Of a stretch of 64,000 nt of DNA, positions 54,097 to 64,000 are shown piece by piece. The stretch lies in the NCBI GenBank assembly GCA_947095585.1, contig OX352765.1, forward strand, positions 61,451,123 to 61,515,122, written 5' to 3'. How positions within the stretch are numbered: the stretch's first letter is position 1; every line of letters begins with the position of its first letter. This DNA comes from Nephrocerus scutellatus (Eukaryota; Arthropoda; Insecta; Diptera; Pipunculidae). The notes beneath the pieces were generated by a model, which saw only the letters and a list, made by a program, of their open reading frames with translations, was not told the origin of the DNA and searched no databases. A program made the translations under genes and the position numbers.

Positions 54097-54525
54097 ATGT
54101 TAAAATGCATCAGCACTCGCAACACCAGCAGCAACAACATTCGCACTCCCTTTCCACGACAATTGGTTCTACGCACCGAAAGTACCCTAATACCTATCAA
54201 GACATTGGGCCAAAGATCGTCAACACAACAACGTCCACTCCCAAACCTGGAGTTGCTACAACAACAACATTCGCACTAACATCCGCATCCGTATCAGCAG
54301 CACACGCAGCACGGTGGTGCGTCAAAAATGGGTGGTCCCGGAGGTGGCCATGGTGGACAGTTTACCGATGTCGTAAGGTCAGAAAAGTCCGGCCGAGCCA
54401 AATTACATGCAACAACCACGTGATAGCGGCGTCGGCGTCGGAGTCGGCACCAGCGGCGGTATACCTAGCCGGGCCAACTACAACATGACAACACTACATA
54501 TCCCGCCTCAACAACAAACCGATTA
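54097..54525 (+). pseudogene. Q/H/G-rich possible relic of a host coding exon
   Basis: Unrecognised, but not TE-like. It reads His/Gln-rich (QHSQHQQQQHSHSLSTTIG), then Thr-rich, then after frame changes HPHPYQQHTQHGGASKMGG, PGGGHGGQFTDVVRSEKSGR, and after another shift SGVGVGVGTSGGIPSRANY and TTLHIPPQQQTD at a stop (54523-54525). Repeated RANY-type endings flank a Gly/Val run. GC content is higher than in the neighbours. Frames must be joined by at least two single-base shifts, so if it came from a gene it is now broken. A low-complexity repeat is the alternative. Confidence 0.35.
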
Positions 54526-54576
54526 ATATTATTGTTATATAAAGCGTTATTCACTCTTTTTTCAAAAATTTATGTA

Positions 54577-56216
54577 TTGGTTTTTCAGATTAAATGAAAC
54601 CTTTTGCAAATTAAACGGAACTATTTGCAAATTCAGTGAAGCTTTTCCGAAACAAAATGAAACGAATAAAATGAATTTTTTTAAAACAAATTAAAATCAT
54701 TTTAACTATAGTTTTAACTTCTAAGTCAGCGCTTCCCCTGCTGCTGCTGATGGGAGTGTCATCATCATATCCAAAATAAAGTTGGAGCAGTCTGTGGCTG
54801 TAACAGAATTTACGCTCTGTGTAATCACATCGACAAGATTTTGGTTTATTACAGAAACTAACAAATCTCGAGCATTGGATTTAATATTTGAAAACGCTTT
54901 TTCCATTGGATTTAACCTCGGGGAGTAAGGCGGAAGATACTGGATGTGGTTTTGGGATGTTTCAAACAGCTCCTTTACTTCTGACATTTTATGAATGCAT
55001 TATAAAATAATAATTGGTATCAATTTTGAAATGAACTCTGAGATGAAGACACAAAACTTACTTCCATTGCATGTCGAATTTAATATTTTTTTTATGATGG
55101 TTAAGGGATCAGTTAAACCCGTTATAAGCGTGATATTTCTACCTCTTACTGAAGGGAGACTTATACGAGCCGGTGTATTTTTGTTAATCCCGGATTCATC
55201 GATGAATATCAATTTTTCACGGTTTTGTTGAGCCCATGCTGAAATTTTCCAATACTTATATTTTGAAAAAAATAATAAAAAAAAAATAGTTATGGTTAAT
55301 TACTTGAAAACTGCTTGTCATATTCTTTCCGCAAGGCTATTGTTCTTGGCGACTTCATAGACTTCATTTCCAGACTAGCCAATTTCAATGTAATCCGCAG
55401 TTTACTTAGGCCGTTTTAAATGCTGAGAGGCTCAGTGGTAAGTTTTGTTCTGCAAGCTTTTGTTTGATAATAGCCAACGTAAAACCAGGGTTAGTTTCAA
55501 CTTTCCGTTCAATTTTGGTTAATACTTCTGCGGATAGTTTTGTCGGTCGATTTCCTCCTTTATTTTTTTTATTAACAATTCGCACTCATTTTGTCTGTAA
55601 CGACGAAGCACTGTTTTAGCAGAGTTAATATTTTGTCCGGCGATATTTGCCGCATTTTGGACTGTTTCCCCTCCTTCAAACAGTTTTATTAAAAGATTTT
55701 TTTTCCAAGAGATATCTTTTGGTAATTTACGATTCGTCGGTTGTTTCTTGGTTGAGGTTCTTAAAAGTGGTTTATTATTGTAATAAAAATATTTTCACAT
55801 ATTATAGTAGATGATATTTATATTATGTATAATGTTACATTACCTGATAAACTCATTTTAATAACTTTTAATTATGACTGATGAACATGTGTTTCATGTG
55901 ACAATGAAAATCTTGAATTACGTGTTTCAATGAATACGTGATGAAATAAATTATATGTGAATGTACCAGTATAAAATTAAAACAGAAGGTATTTTCTTAT
56001 TTTTCAGGAAGGAAAACTCCATGGGTTTCAATTTATTTGCAAATTGTTTCATTTAATTTAGTAAAAAGTTTCACTCCAATTGTAAAATGTTTCACTTAAC
56101 TTGCAAATAGTTCCGTTTAATTTGCAAAAGGTTTTATTTTGTTTCTGAAAGGTTTCACTGTATTTGCAAATAGTTCCGTTTAATTTGCAAAAGGTTTCAT
56201 TTAATCTGAAAAACCT
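54577..56216 (-). mobile_element. Tc1/mariner-like DNA transposon with long inverted repeats
   Basis: Inverted termini GGTTTTTCAGATTAAATGAA (from 54579 on the left, and inverted up to 56214 on the right) extend over more than 80 bp as CTTTTGCAAATTAAACGGAA and CTATTTGCAAAT. Inside each arm the same motif is repeated (right arm 56087-56112 and 56163-56190). TA precedes the right end; the left end reads TAT. The transposase lies between on the minus strand. Size 1.64 kb. Confidence 0.85.
54721..55857 (-). pseudogene. Tc1/mariner-type transposase, probably intron-containing, broken
   Basis: Minus strand: start MSLS at 55857; a GTAATG...TTTTAAG interval fits an intron (55845-55762). The DNA-binding part follows (NLLIKLFEGGETVQNAANIAG; SAKTVLRRYRQNECELL; DRPKLSAEVLTKIERKVE). 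A second GT...AG interval of 49 nt with a T-rich tract lies at 55303-55255. The catalytic part has KLIFIDESGINKNTPAR (first Asp) and YLPPYSPRLNPMEKAFSNIK (third acidic residue) at 54880. The expected second-Asp motif (DNxxxH) falls at about 55000 where the frame reads a stop before CIHKMSEV, so the triad is broken. A frameshift near 55400 is also present. Confidence 0.8.
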
Positions 56217-56299
56217 ATATATACAATTAATATCTATTTATTAAGTATATTTAATTTCAAATTTAAATTAATGCGTTTTTATTTCCGAGTGCAAATTTT

Positions 56300-58650
56300 C
56301 ATTATGTGTTAGGAGCATAAGCCTCTCCTTTTTTTTGATATTTTCCTATATCTTGCAATGTGTTGCCATCGAGAATTTACTCTCTTAAGATCATCTCTAC
56401 ATTGTAAAAGTTGCCTTCCTGCGTTTCTCGTTCCATCTCTATGGTCTGTTAATCTTTTTGTCCAGCGATCATCAGTTATCCTAGCAACATGGCCTGCCCA
56501 TTGCAACTTTTTTGTTTTTGTTTGACTCTTTTATAATTTAATTTCAGTTTCTTCGCTGTTGGTCATCAGTTTGGTTTTTATCTAGTTCATTTCCAGACCT
56601 ACTGCTCTGCATTTTTCGATAGCCTTGTAATAATTTCTTCTAGTTCATTCGGTGTTTCCGCAAAAAGAGGTATATCATCTGCAAAGCGAAGATTACATAG
56701 CTTTTCTCCCTCTATCTTTAAACCTAGGTTTTCGATATCTACGTCTCTGTATATTTCCTCTAATAATGCACAGAACAGTGCTGGAGTAAGAGGATCTCCC
56801 TGTCTCACTCCTCTGCTTATTTTGAATGCTGGACCTCTAACATCAGTCATTATTTTCGATGTACTTTTCTCATACAAAACTATAAGGATTATAATTTTTT
56901 GTGGGATGCTTTGTTTTTTAAGGCTTGCCATATCTTTACATGCTCTACAGAATCGAATGCCTTGTAAAAATGAACAAATGCTATATAGAGATCCTTGTTG
57001 TATTCGACTGTTTTTAAATAGCTGGCTTATCGATTTTAGATGGTCAGCTGTAGAATAACCCGATCGAAAGGCTGCTTGTTCTTTTGGTTGGTTTCGGTTG
57101 AATATATTTTTGCATATTCTTAGAAGACATTTAGCGTAGACTCTGTAAATTATAGATATAATGCTTATTGGTATATAGTTATTGATATTATTTTTATCGC
57201 CTTTCTTGTGAATGAGTATTATATTCGATTCTGTCCATTGACGAGGCAGTTCTTTTTAAATCAAGGTTTGGTTGAATATGTGAGTTAGAGTATTTATGAT
57301 TGAACTTTTTCCAATTTTTAGCATTTCCGCTTTGATTCCGTCGTTACCAAATCTTTTTCCCGATTTAAGCTCGTCAATAGATACTTCGACTTCCGATTCC
57401 AGGAACATTGGAAATTTTTCATCGTAGTCTAAATCTGGCATTAAGGCCATTATTTGATCATAGGTGATTTTGGATTTATACAGATCCTTGAAAAACTTGG
57501 TGGCAGAACTGTTTATCTCACTTCTGTCTTTTATTTTTTTTCTTTTTATCTCGAGAGAACATCCATTCTATGCCTTGGGAGAAGTGTTATTTTGCTTTCT
57601 TAATTGATCTATTTTCTTCTAGATGCTGTTTTAACATTTTTTCATCGTAATCCTTAATATCATTTTCGATCCGTTTTCTTATGTCTTTTCTTAACTTTTT
57701 AGATTGAGTTTTTCTCTTTCATCTAGAAATTGTTTACGGCGGAGTTCTTCCCTTTCTTTTATTAGTGTTTTAGTTAAACTAGAGATTTTTATTTGGTTTT
57801 TTAGGAATTGATTTTTTGAGATTTTCCTTTGCTGCAACAAGTAAAGCATTTTTAAATACATCATATTGGGACTGAACAGACTTTAAGGATCTAATCAGAT
57901 CTAAATTAAACAAACTTTTAGTTCTCCCAAGATAGTTAGTTTTTTCTTCAATTGAAATTAGTTTTGGTATGTCTTTTTTATCTTTTGATTTGTGGTACTG
58001 TTTTGTCTTGTGATTTATTTTTACTTTCGCCCTCCTAATCTGTTTTTTTTTCTGTTTATCTCTTGTTTGTAACTATTAAGTCAATCTCGTTTTTCAAACG
58101 GTTAGGATATATCCATGTCCATTTATTTTTTGTCTTTTATTAAGGAGACTATGGCAAACCGTGATATTATTTTGCCACAACCATGTGACCCTTTTTGCTC
58201 CGCGCTGGTTTCTCAACCCATATCTGTATTCTCCCATTGCATTTTCTTCGCCATTTCTCCTGAATCCCAATTTAACATTAAAATCCTCTATTATGTAGAT
58301 AATTTTGGTTTATTACTTTTGCTTTATTGATGACTAGCTCGCATGACACTATCCGTTCATTGTGTAGAGTAATATTTTTAATATTATTCTTCAACTTTTT
58401 GTGAATAAGCATGCCAACACCGTAAACGTTTTTAGTCTTTCCAATGTAGGAGAAAATATCTCCGTTCTCTTTTTCAAAAAGTTTCTCTCCGTATATCCTC
58501 GTTTTTGCCAGACCAATAATATCACATTTTTTATTTTGTATTGTTACATCTAGTTCTATCTTTTTTGCTTCTGTTGATAAGCTTCTTGCGTTGAAAGTGC
58601 AGATATTTAGATCAGTAATTTGAACTTTTTTCTTTTTCTCAATTCTATTA
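56300..58650 (-). pseudogene. RTE-like LINE ORF2 (endonuclease-RT), broken
   Basis: Minus strand. Endonuclease near 58620-58330: LNICTFNARSLSTEAKKIEL, CDIIGLAKTRIYG, VYGVGMLIHKKL. 57540-57256: linker and fingers (EVSIDELKSGKRFGNDGIKA). 57050-56600: palm (VRGPAFKISRGVRQGDPLTP and LCNLRFADDIPLFAETPNEL). 56510-56309: C-terminal tail (QWAGHVARITDDRWTKRL; CRDDLKRVNSRWQHIARYRK). The motifs match the two-ORF RTE-like endonuclease-RTs widespread in insects. FADD is retained, but stops and frameshifts are frequent. It works with the ORF1 upstream at 58900-59655. Confidence 0.82.
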
Positions 58651-58899
58651 AAATTTGTTTTTTAGACTTTGGGGGGTTTTGGCCTAACTTCCTATATGTG
58701 GCCAACCGTACTGAGGTAGTTGTTTTGTTTTTTTATTGTTATTTTACTCTTATTCCTTTTTTCTTGCCTAGTGTCGTCTACGTGCATATCTTTTGAAAAT
58801 TTGCTTTCTGGTTGATAAATATGTCCCTTTGGAAGATTAGCTTCTAAAAACTTTATCATCGAACTTAAAGCTTTTTGCAAATTTTGTTTTTGCTTTTTG

Positions 58900-59655
58900 T
58901 TGGTTTATAGAGCTCTTATGTTTTCTTTAGTTGATGTTGATTCTTCTTCAGTTGATCTTTCATTTTTTTCTGTGGGTTCTTTTGGTGTTCTTCAGACAGT
59001 TTTTTCAGATATCTTCTATTATTTTTGGTGAGACGAATTCATTATCTCCAAACATTTTTTCTTTTATAATTTTCGCTGCTACTCCCTGGGACTTAAGTTC
59101 CTTGAAGACACTTTGCATTTGTTTCTTTGCAGCTGCTATTTATTTTGGAAGATTATCATTGAAATAAGTTTTAGTTGGTAATTCTTTCAATGATTCTCTG
59201 TTGTTCATTATCGCGTTCTTCTTTCTGCATATTGTAAGTTTCAATAGAATGATTCTGCTTTTTGTTGTTTTCCTTCTAAATCTGTAAACAGCATCGATTT
59301 CGTTGATATGGAGGGAAAAGCCCATCGTTTGGCTCACGAGATCGAGTATTGTTGCTCCTAGATTTGCCTTTTTATATTAGTTTTCCTCTATGCCATGTAT
59401 AACAATTTTTCTTTTTCTTGCTTCTCTCTCCATACCAATTACTTTCTTTCATCGTTCTTTACTTTGATGGATTCTATGTCTTTAATTGCAGATCCGAACT
59501 TTGTATCAATGTTTTTGTTTATTCCTTATATATCATTTTTCAACTCATTCTTGAGCTCAAGAATCGCTAGAATTTTACGTTTTGTTTATTTTTACTTTTA
59601 TTTTTTCCATTATATTTTCTCTACAAAAGCTGTTGTGAACGTTGGTGAATTATAA
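58900..59655 (-). pseudogene. LINE ORF1 protein (RNA-binding, L1-ORF1p-like), broken
   Basis: Minus strand: MEREARKRKIVIHGIEEN near 59430, LGATILDLVSQTMGFSLHIN, EIDAVYRFRRKTTKSRIILL (an RRM-like core) and ELPTKTYFNDNLPK (59140-59337), then KKQMQSVFKELKSQGVAAKI and KEKMFGDNEF near 59080-59030. This is the usual RRM-plus-C-terminal-domain layout of ORF1 proteins that coat LINE RNA. An N-terminal coiled-coil is likely at 59450-59655, but that part has many stops. It is followed about 250 bp later by the endonuclease of ORF2. Confidence 0.75.
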
Positions 59656-60112
59656 AGGTTCTGCTATTAGGTGTTTTGTTTTGAGTTTTGCATTATTGTT
59701 GGTATACGGCAGTTTTCACAGAGCGTTGGTACCTACTGCAGGCGGAGAAGGTGATTGATGAGAAGGCACGATGCAAAAGCTTTTCCAAAATATGTTCTGA
59801 GTGATGATTGAATAATAAAAAAATTATGCCTTCTTCATCTTTAGAGTAGATCATCGGATTATCGGTTGGATTTTTATTTTTGATGTTATAAACTTCCACG
59901 GTGACAGCAGTGTGCATAAAAAGAATATTACTCACAAGGGCAGATGAGACAGAGCGCTTTTTATGTATCCTTGGTAATAGAAGATGAGTGAGATAGACTC
60001 TTTGTTGTTTAACAACTACTCAAATTCTTTGCCTCGAACTTGTTGAATACTTTTTTTTTACATATCTCAATTTTACTTCCGTTAATTATTTACCTATCAT
60101 GACACTTTAATT
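59656..60112. other. LINE 5' region and unassigned DNA
   Basis: About 59700-59940 may be the 5' UTR of the minus-strand two-ORF LINE (its GC-richer patch GCGTTGGTACCTACTGCAGG lies at 59722-59741). 59940-60112 has a T run and nothing else that I can name. Confidence 0.35.
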
Positions 60113-60766
60113 TTTCGATGGACCTCCTCCTACCACATTCGATGGCGGTTGGCACCAAGGCCGGATAAAGCTTATAGCGTACGAAGATTCGAGATCATGT
60201 GATCTCTTTAAACTGGCTATTGGGAGTCTTGGGGAGGTTTGACCTGGTGCCAAGCTTGTGGTTGTTGCAAAGGACTTGGATTCCCATCGAACCCCCCACT
60301 GCTGATGGAATACTCGAAGTCTTATCCCTCCCTTCCGACGCACGACTGCAAGGTCGCTAAGCTAGAGGAGCGTAGGAGCTACCACAGATCCGCGATCAAC
60401 CAGGAATCCCTTGCTCCCCTGGCAAGGATAAAAGGCGTGATTCAGTTTGGATGGAACCACATCACACTTCGGATCTATAAGAAGAATGAGTTAGAAACTG
60501 GTAAACTACCCACTCATCCCTCGGACTCGGAGTTTCAAGTTCCTGAACCGGGAACATCAGTCACCTTCCCTACGATGAATGACGTTGTTCCCCAAGCTTC
60601 GGCTACCCTGTCACAGTCTTCTGTATCCATGATAGTTGACGATGTTCCCCAAGCTGCGGCCAATTCGTCGCAGTCTTCCGTCTCCATGGCTATCACTCTG
60701 TCGGACTTGGAGTGGGAGGACATTATTTTCAGGGAATCTACCAATGAAGACGAGCTTCTTAACTAG
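60113..60766 (+). pseudogene. DUF4780-like gene relic with repeated Ser-rich tail
   Basis: First frame (60113-60300): GGWHQGRIKLIAYEDSRSCD, LFKLAIGSLGE, a stop, then PGAKLVVVAKDLDSHR. Second frame (60307-60766): YPSLPTHDCKVAKLEERRSY, INQESLAPLARIKGVIQFGW, NHITLRIYKKNELE, a tail with two near copies of VVPQASATLSQSSVSM, and an acidic end (LEWEDIIFRESTNEDELLN). The ESLAPL, GVIQFGW and LRIY spacing resembles the DUF4780 domain found in TE-associated insect proteins of unknown function. A frameshift and one stop disrupt it. It abuts the gypsy integrase on the other strand at 60767. Confidence 0.55.
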
Positions 60767-62712
60767 CCTTCGGAGGGGGATGAACGTGGTTTGCAAGTTG
60801 CTGACGGCCTTATACCACTTAATAGGTTCGCCAAACGTCAATTTCGCCAGAACTTCTATGATTATGCGATTAATTCTTTCCACCTGCTCGTTCCCTCTTG
60901 GAACTCCTGTTGTCGTCAATATGTGGTTTATCTTGCTTCGTTCACAAAACTCTTTAAACATGTTGGAGGTGAAAGCAGGCCCTCTGTCAGAGATAATCCG
61001 GAAAGGGTTGCCAAAAACCTCACTCTGCACTTCTCATTTTTTGATGACTTCTTCGGCATTGGTTGTTCTCGTTGGATAAATCCATACAAACTTGGTGAAT
61101 GAATCGACTACCACAAAAACGTGTCTGCACAGCTTGTTAGTGGATGGTAAAGGTCCTAGGTGATCAATGTGGTACGTGTGCAAAGGCTGGTCACTCTTCT
61201 CAATAGGGTTCAGAAATCCTTCACCTTTTCCTGACTTCCTTGATGCTAGAATGCATGCCACGCAATTTGCAATTACGCGTTCCATTGCAGCGGTCACGTT
61301 CGCAATGTAGTAGTCTTGTTTAAGAATACTTTCCACTTTTACTGAATTGTTATGACCCGACTCATGCACGTTTCTTATAATTTCCCTCTGAATGATTTTT
61401 GGAACTACCAGGAGGTAATTTTCAGCTACAAACTTATACAACAGGTCGTTCCTCATCTCAAAGTCCTTGTAAGATCCTGTAACGGCCAAAATATTTATTA
61501 TTATTTGAAAATGTTCATCTTTACCTTGAGCGTTTTTTATCCGTTGAATAATGCCATCTTCAACACGCAGGACCGCCGGATAGCAACTTAGGGCATCAAC
61601 ATGGCAGATCCGGCTCGATGCAGAACTTCGCAGTTAAATTCTTGCAGCATTATAGCCCACCTGGCTCTCGCGGACATAAGTCCATTTTATTCATTGTTGC
61701 TTGAAACGCCTTACAATCGGTGTAAATCTTAAAGCGTTGTCCCTCAACTTCTTGATACATTTCACCACGGCCAATACTTCGTGTTCGTAGCTAGTGTAAT
61801 TTTGTTCTGCTGGCGTTGCTTTGAAACTTATGTAGAACACCGGATGCAAACCTGTATCATGCCATATCCATACCCTGTCATCTAGCATCAGTATGTAACT
61901 CCGTCTCGAGTGCTGGTTGGAATAGTTTCACCACGGGCTCCCCGCATAACATGTCCTTGAGAGAGGCAAACGCGGTATTTTGATCTAGTCCAAACATGAT
62001 CTAGTCCTTCTTCGTCAAGTTCGACAGTGATTTTGCCAGCCCAGCATAATTTGGTATAAACTTACGGAAAAATCCCGTTAGCCCTAAGAAACTCTGTTTC
62101 ACATTAGTCGGTCTCGGAAAACCCCTCACTCCGCTTATCTTTTCAATAGAAGGCTTTATACTGCCGTCCTCCACCACGTGTCCAAGGAATTTTGTAGATC
62201 TGCTCAGGAAATCACACTTTTCCCACTTAATCACCAAGCCGATCTACTCTCAACACGACATCGAGCTTTGCTAACTTCTTCTCCTCGTTTTCCGCGGCGA
62301 TAATCACTTCATCCAAATACAACAGTAAGTAGTCTTGCCTTGTGAAATCTCGAAAAACTGTATTGACGAACCGTTGAAAGACTGCGGGTGAGTTGCACAG
62401 CCCAAAAGGAACCTTCAGGAATTTGTACTGCCCGTCCGGTGTCACGAACGCGGTATACTTTCTGCTACTCTCTGCCACATCCACGTGAAAAAACCCGTTA
62501 TGAAGATCCAGTGTGGTAAACACCTTTGCTTTGTACAGTTTTTCTAGTATCTCTTCCATTACTGGCAAGGGATACCGGTCTTAATCTAATATTCTTAGCA
62601 TTTAATCTCCGGTAATCAACACACAACCGATTACTTCTGTCCTTCTTCTTCACCAGGCCAATGCGGCTGGCGAAGTCTGACCGACTATGCTGGATAATGT
62701 CATCCTTCAACA
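60767..62712 (-). pseudogene. Gypsy pol: RT, RNase H and integrase (3'-truncated)
   Basis: Minus strand. RT at 62713-62240: LLKDDIIQHSRSDFASRIGL, RLCVDYRRLNAKN, FTTLDLHNGFFHV, GLCNSPAVFQRFVN, and the catalytic box reads LLLYLDEVII instead of YxDD. Connection 62237-62001: KFLGHVVEDGSIKPSIEKI and FLGLTGFFRKFIPNY. RNase H 61888-61691: ATPAEQNYTSYEHEVLAVVK. Integrase 61489-60780: zinc part HESGHNN...CVACILASRK, core YHIDHLGPLPSTNK, ISDRGPAFTSNMFKEF, TGVPRGNEQVERIN (catalytic Asp, Asp and Glu visible). It breaks at 60775 next to the DUF4780 relic. Frameshifts near 62240, 61990 and 61690 disrupt it. Confidence 0.9.
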
Positions 62713-63473
62713 ATTTGGAAGGTAATGTTTTTTATCATGCACCTAAGTACCAAAAATACAAGTTGTTAAATTGCATGAGTACGACTTCTAACTCCTTTTG
62801 TGATAGTTCAAGTTGCAGTAACATGTGTTTTTTAATTGACACAGTGAATGAATTTAAATACTTGGGGCTTTCAATCGATTCTAGAATGAGCTTCTCGTAT
62901 CACGTAGAAATTTTGAGGAAATATTTCCGTTGTACACTTAGACATTTTTTCTATTTGCGAAATATCTGCTCAACAAAGCTTTTAAAATCGATATATTACG
63001 GAATTTGCCATTCCAAACTGCAATTTGGTATTGTATGTTGGGGAGGTGTTTATTTAAATAAAATTCAAGCTTTGTTAATACTGCAGAAATATATTTTGAG
63101 ATTAATATGCCGTAAACCTAGAAGACATCCGTGTTTTCCATTGTTCTACAACCAACAAATTCTTCCAGTCCGGCATTTGTATTGCTTTAAAGTGTTGAAG
63201 ACTTTCTTTATGAAGTCTGGAAATCGAAATTATCGTTTAATCTCTAGTTATAATTTACGTGGAAACTTTTCGAACATGGTATCTGTACCAACCTTCCGAA
63301 CGACTACTTTTCGTTATTTTTATTCAATTTCATCATGTCTTTTATTTAATAATCTTCCTCAATCCATCAGAGCAACAGCAATGCCTGAAATGCGTTTAAA
63401 ACTTGTAAAACACTGGCTATTGAATTTAGATTACAATAGCTTAGAATCTATTCTTCATGATATTCTGGCTTAA
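62713..63473 (+). CDS. C-terminal remnant of LINE reverse transcriptase (open)
   Basis: The frame is open across 254 codons but begins inside the RT, upstream of the thumb, so the first Met at 62661 lies in gypsy DNA and is not a natural start. It lacks the catalytic palm and cannot be functional by itself. Domain content: post-palm conserved block (YLGLSID), thumb/connection, and the CWGG and LYCFKVLK blocks typical of CR1/Jockey-group LINEs. Confidence 0.7.
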
Positions 63474-63835
63474 TTTAAGTTTAATCTTATTTTATTTTAT
63501 CTTGAAGCAATTACATCTTATATAATTAAAAAATAAAGTTTTCTTTTGTAGCATTACTTAATTTATGCAGTCGAATTTGCTGTTCCTTTATTATTGTAAG
63601 CATATACCTATTTTGTATAGTAAAAATTGTTTTAATAGGGTAACCCCACCCATAACTAATATTTAAATATATATAAGCCCTTTGAAGTGGCATTCAAAAC
63701 TATTTTTTAATACTTAGTATATAAAAATACAGAATGTCATGAATATTTCTTTATTCTATACTATAAGTTATTGATATTTTAATATTGTGAATTTGAAGAA
63801 AAATTAAGAAATAATAAAGTATTCTATTCTATTCT
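62713..63835 (+). mobile_element. 5'-truncated LINE inserted in the gypsy RT
   Basis: The RT C-terminal region is open from 62713 to 63473 (NEFKYLGLSIDSRMSFSYHV; FFYLRNICSTKLLKSIYYGI; LQFGIVCWGG; LPVRHLYCFKVLKTFF), followed by a 350-bp 3' UTR and a TATTC microsatellite tail (63817-63840). The palm and everything upstream are missing, as expected from 5' truncation. The frame has no stops, so the insertion is fairly young. On either side the gypsy frame resumes (LEEWLEE before, LLKDDIIQHS after on the minus strand). Confidence 0.85.
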
Positions 63836-64000
63836 ATTCTTCCTCCAACCATTCCTCCAATTACTTGCACACTTTATCTGGTAGTACTAGTCGTCTAGCA
63901 TATATATAGGATTCTCATCTTGTAGTACGAGGTTCATTTCGATGCATGACTTCGAAACTCTTCTGGGGGAATAAGTGGAAACAATGTCGTAGATGGCATT
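63836..64000 (-). pseudogene. Gypsy pol upstream of RT (continues beyond the window)
   Basis: Minus strand: SKSCIEMNLVLQDENPIYM, a stop, then PDKVCK, a stop, LEEWLEE. This is the short segment that precedes RT in gypsy pols (N-terminal PxxxxP and acidic helix). It joins with 62712 once the LINE is removed. The protease and gag would lie to the right of the window. Confidence 0.75.

Noticed and set aside
54990..55060. Third intron (GTAAGT...TGTCAG) in the Tc1/mariner transposase
   Set aside because: The interval reads as coding sequence with the expected spacing before the second catalytic Asp region, so it is more likely a decayed exon than an intron.

Overview
The window looks like repeat-packed nuclear DNA (heterochromatin-like) of an insect, most probably a fly. 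The grounds are the insect-type reverse transcriptases (Jockey/CR1, RTE, LOA, BEL/Pao, copia, errantivirus-like gypsy), LTRs resembling those of the fly 17.6/297/gypsy group, short GT-AG introns in a transposase, and a nuclear copy of insect mitochondrial cox1 read with TGA=Trp and ATA=Met. I could not identify a single intact host gene. Nearly everything assignable is a transposable element (TE), and most of it is broken by stops, frameshifts, deletions and other insertions. Only one long open frame remains, the 981-codon ORF of a LINE at 25759-28704 on the minus strand. No rRNA, tRNA, CRISPR array or riboswitch was seen. Precise clade names are by motif only and were not checked by search.

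Layout. 1-12.6 kb: dead LINE pieces, plus a BEL/Pao element on the minus strand (gag 10358-11150, pol 5393-8838) split by a Jockey-like LINE (8846-10357) exactly where its protease should be. 12.7-16.4 kb: a gag-only LTR retrotransposon on the plus strand, with a 5' LTR (12701-13360) and a shorter 3' LTR (16102-16445). 16.4-22.1 kb: an errantivirus-like gypsy on the minus strand. Its 3' half, together with the end of the gag-only element, is tandemly duplicated with a 2453-bp period, and its pol is split by a cox1 NUMT with 14-bp flanking direct repeats.

22.2-38.3 kb is a nest of elements. A gypsy element on the minus strand has its 5' LTR at 37169-37470 and its gag and pol running down to about 24080. 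It is split by a copia element (29747-36458, plus), which is itself split by a BEL/Pao element (30255-33813, plus). Separately, the same gypsy gag is split by the full-length LINE (25667 to about 29126). Copies of a repeat family with conserved ends and about 95-125 bp internal repeats flank the region.

38.3-48.8 kb: a LOA-type LINE with RNase H (plus), an RTE-type LINE (minus), more copies of the terminal-repeat family and a foldback element. 48.8-53.8 kb: a BEL LTR/gag remnant followed by an RTE-type LINE in two tandem copies (1654-bp period), both lacking the RT palm. 54-64 kb: a Q/H/G-rich possible host-exon relic, a Tc1/mariner-like transposon with introns, a two-ORF RTE-like LINE, a DUF4780-like relic, and a gypsy pol carrying a 5'-truncated LINE.

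The elements do not cooperate as a pathway. What the window records is the order of insertion, deletion and duplication events.
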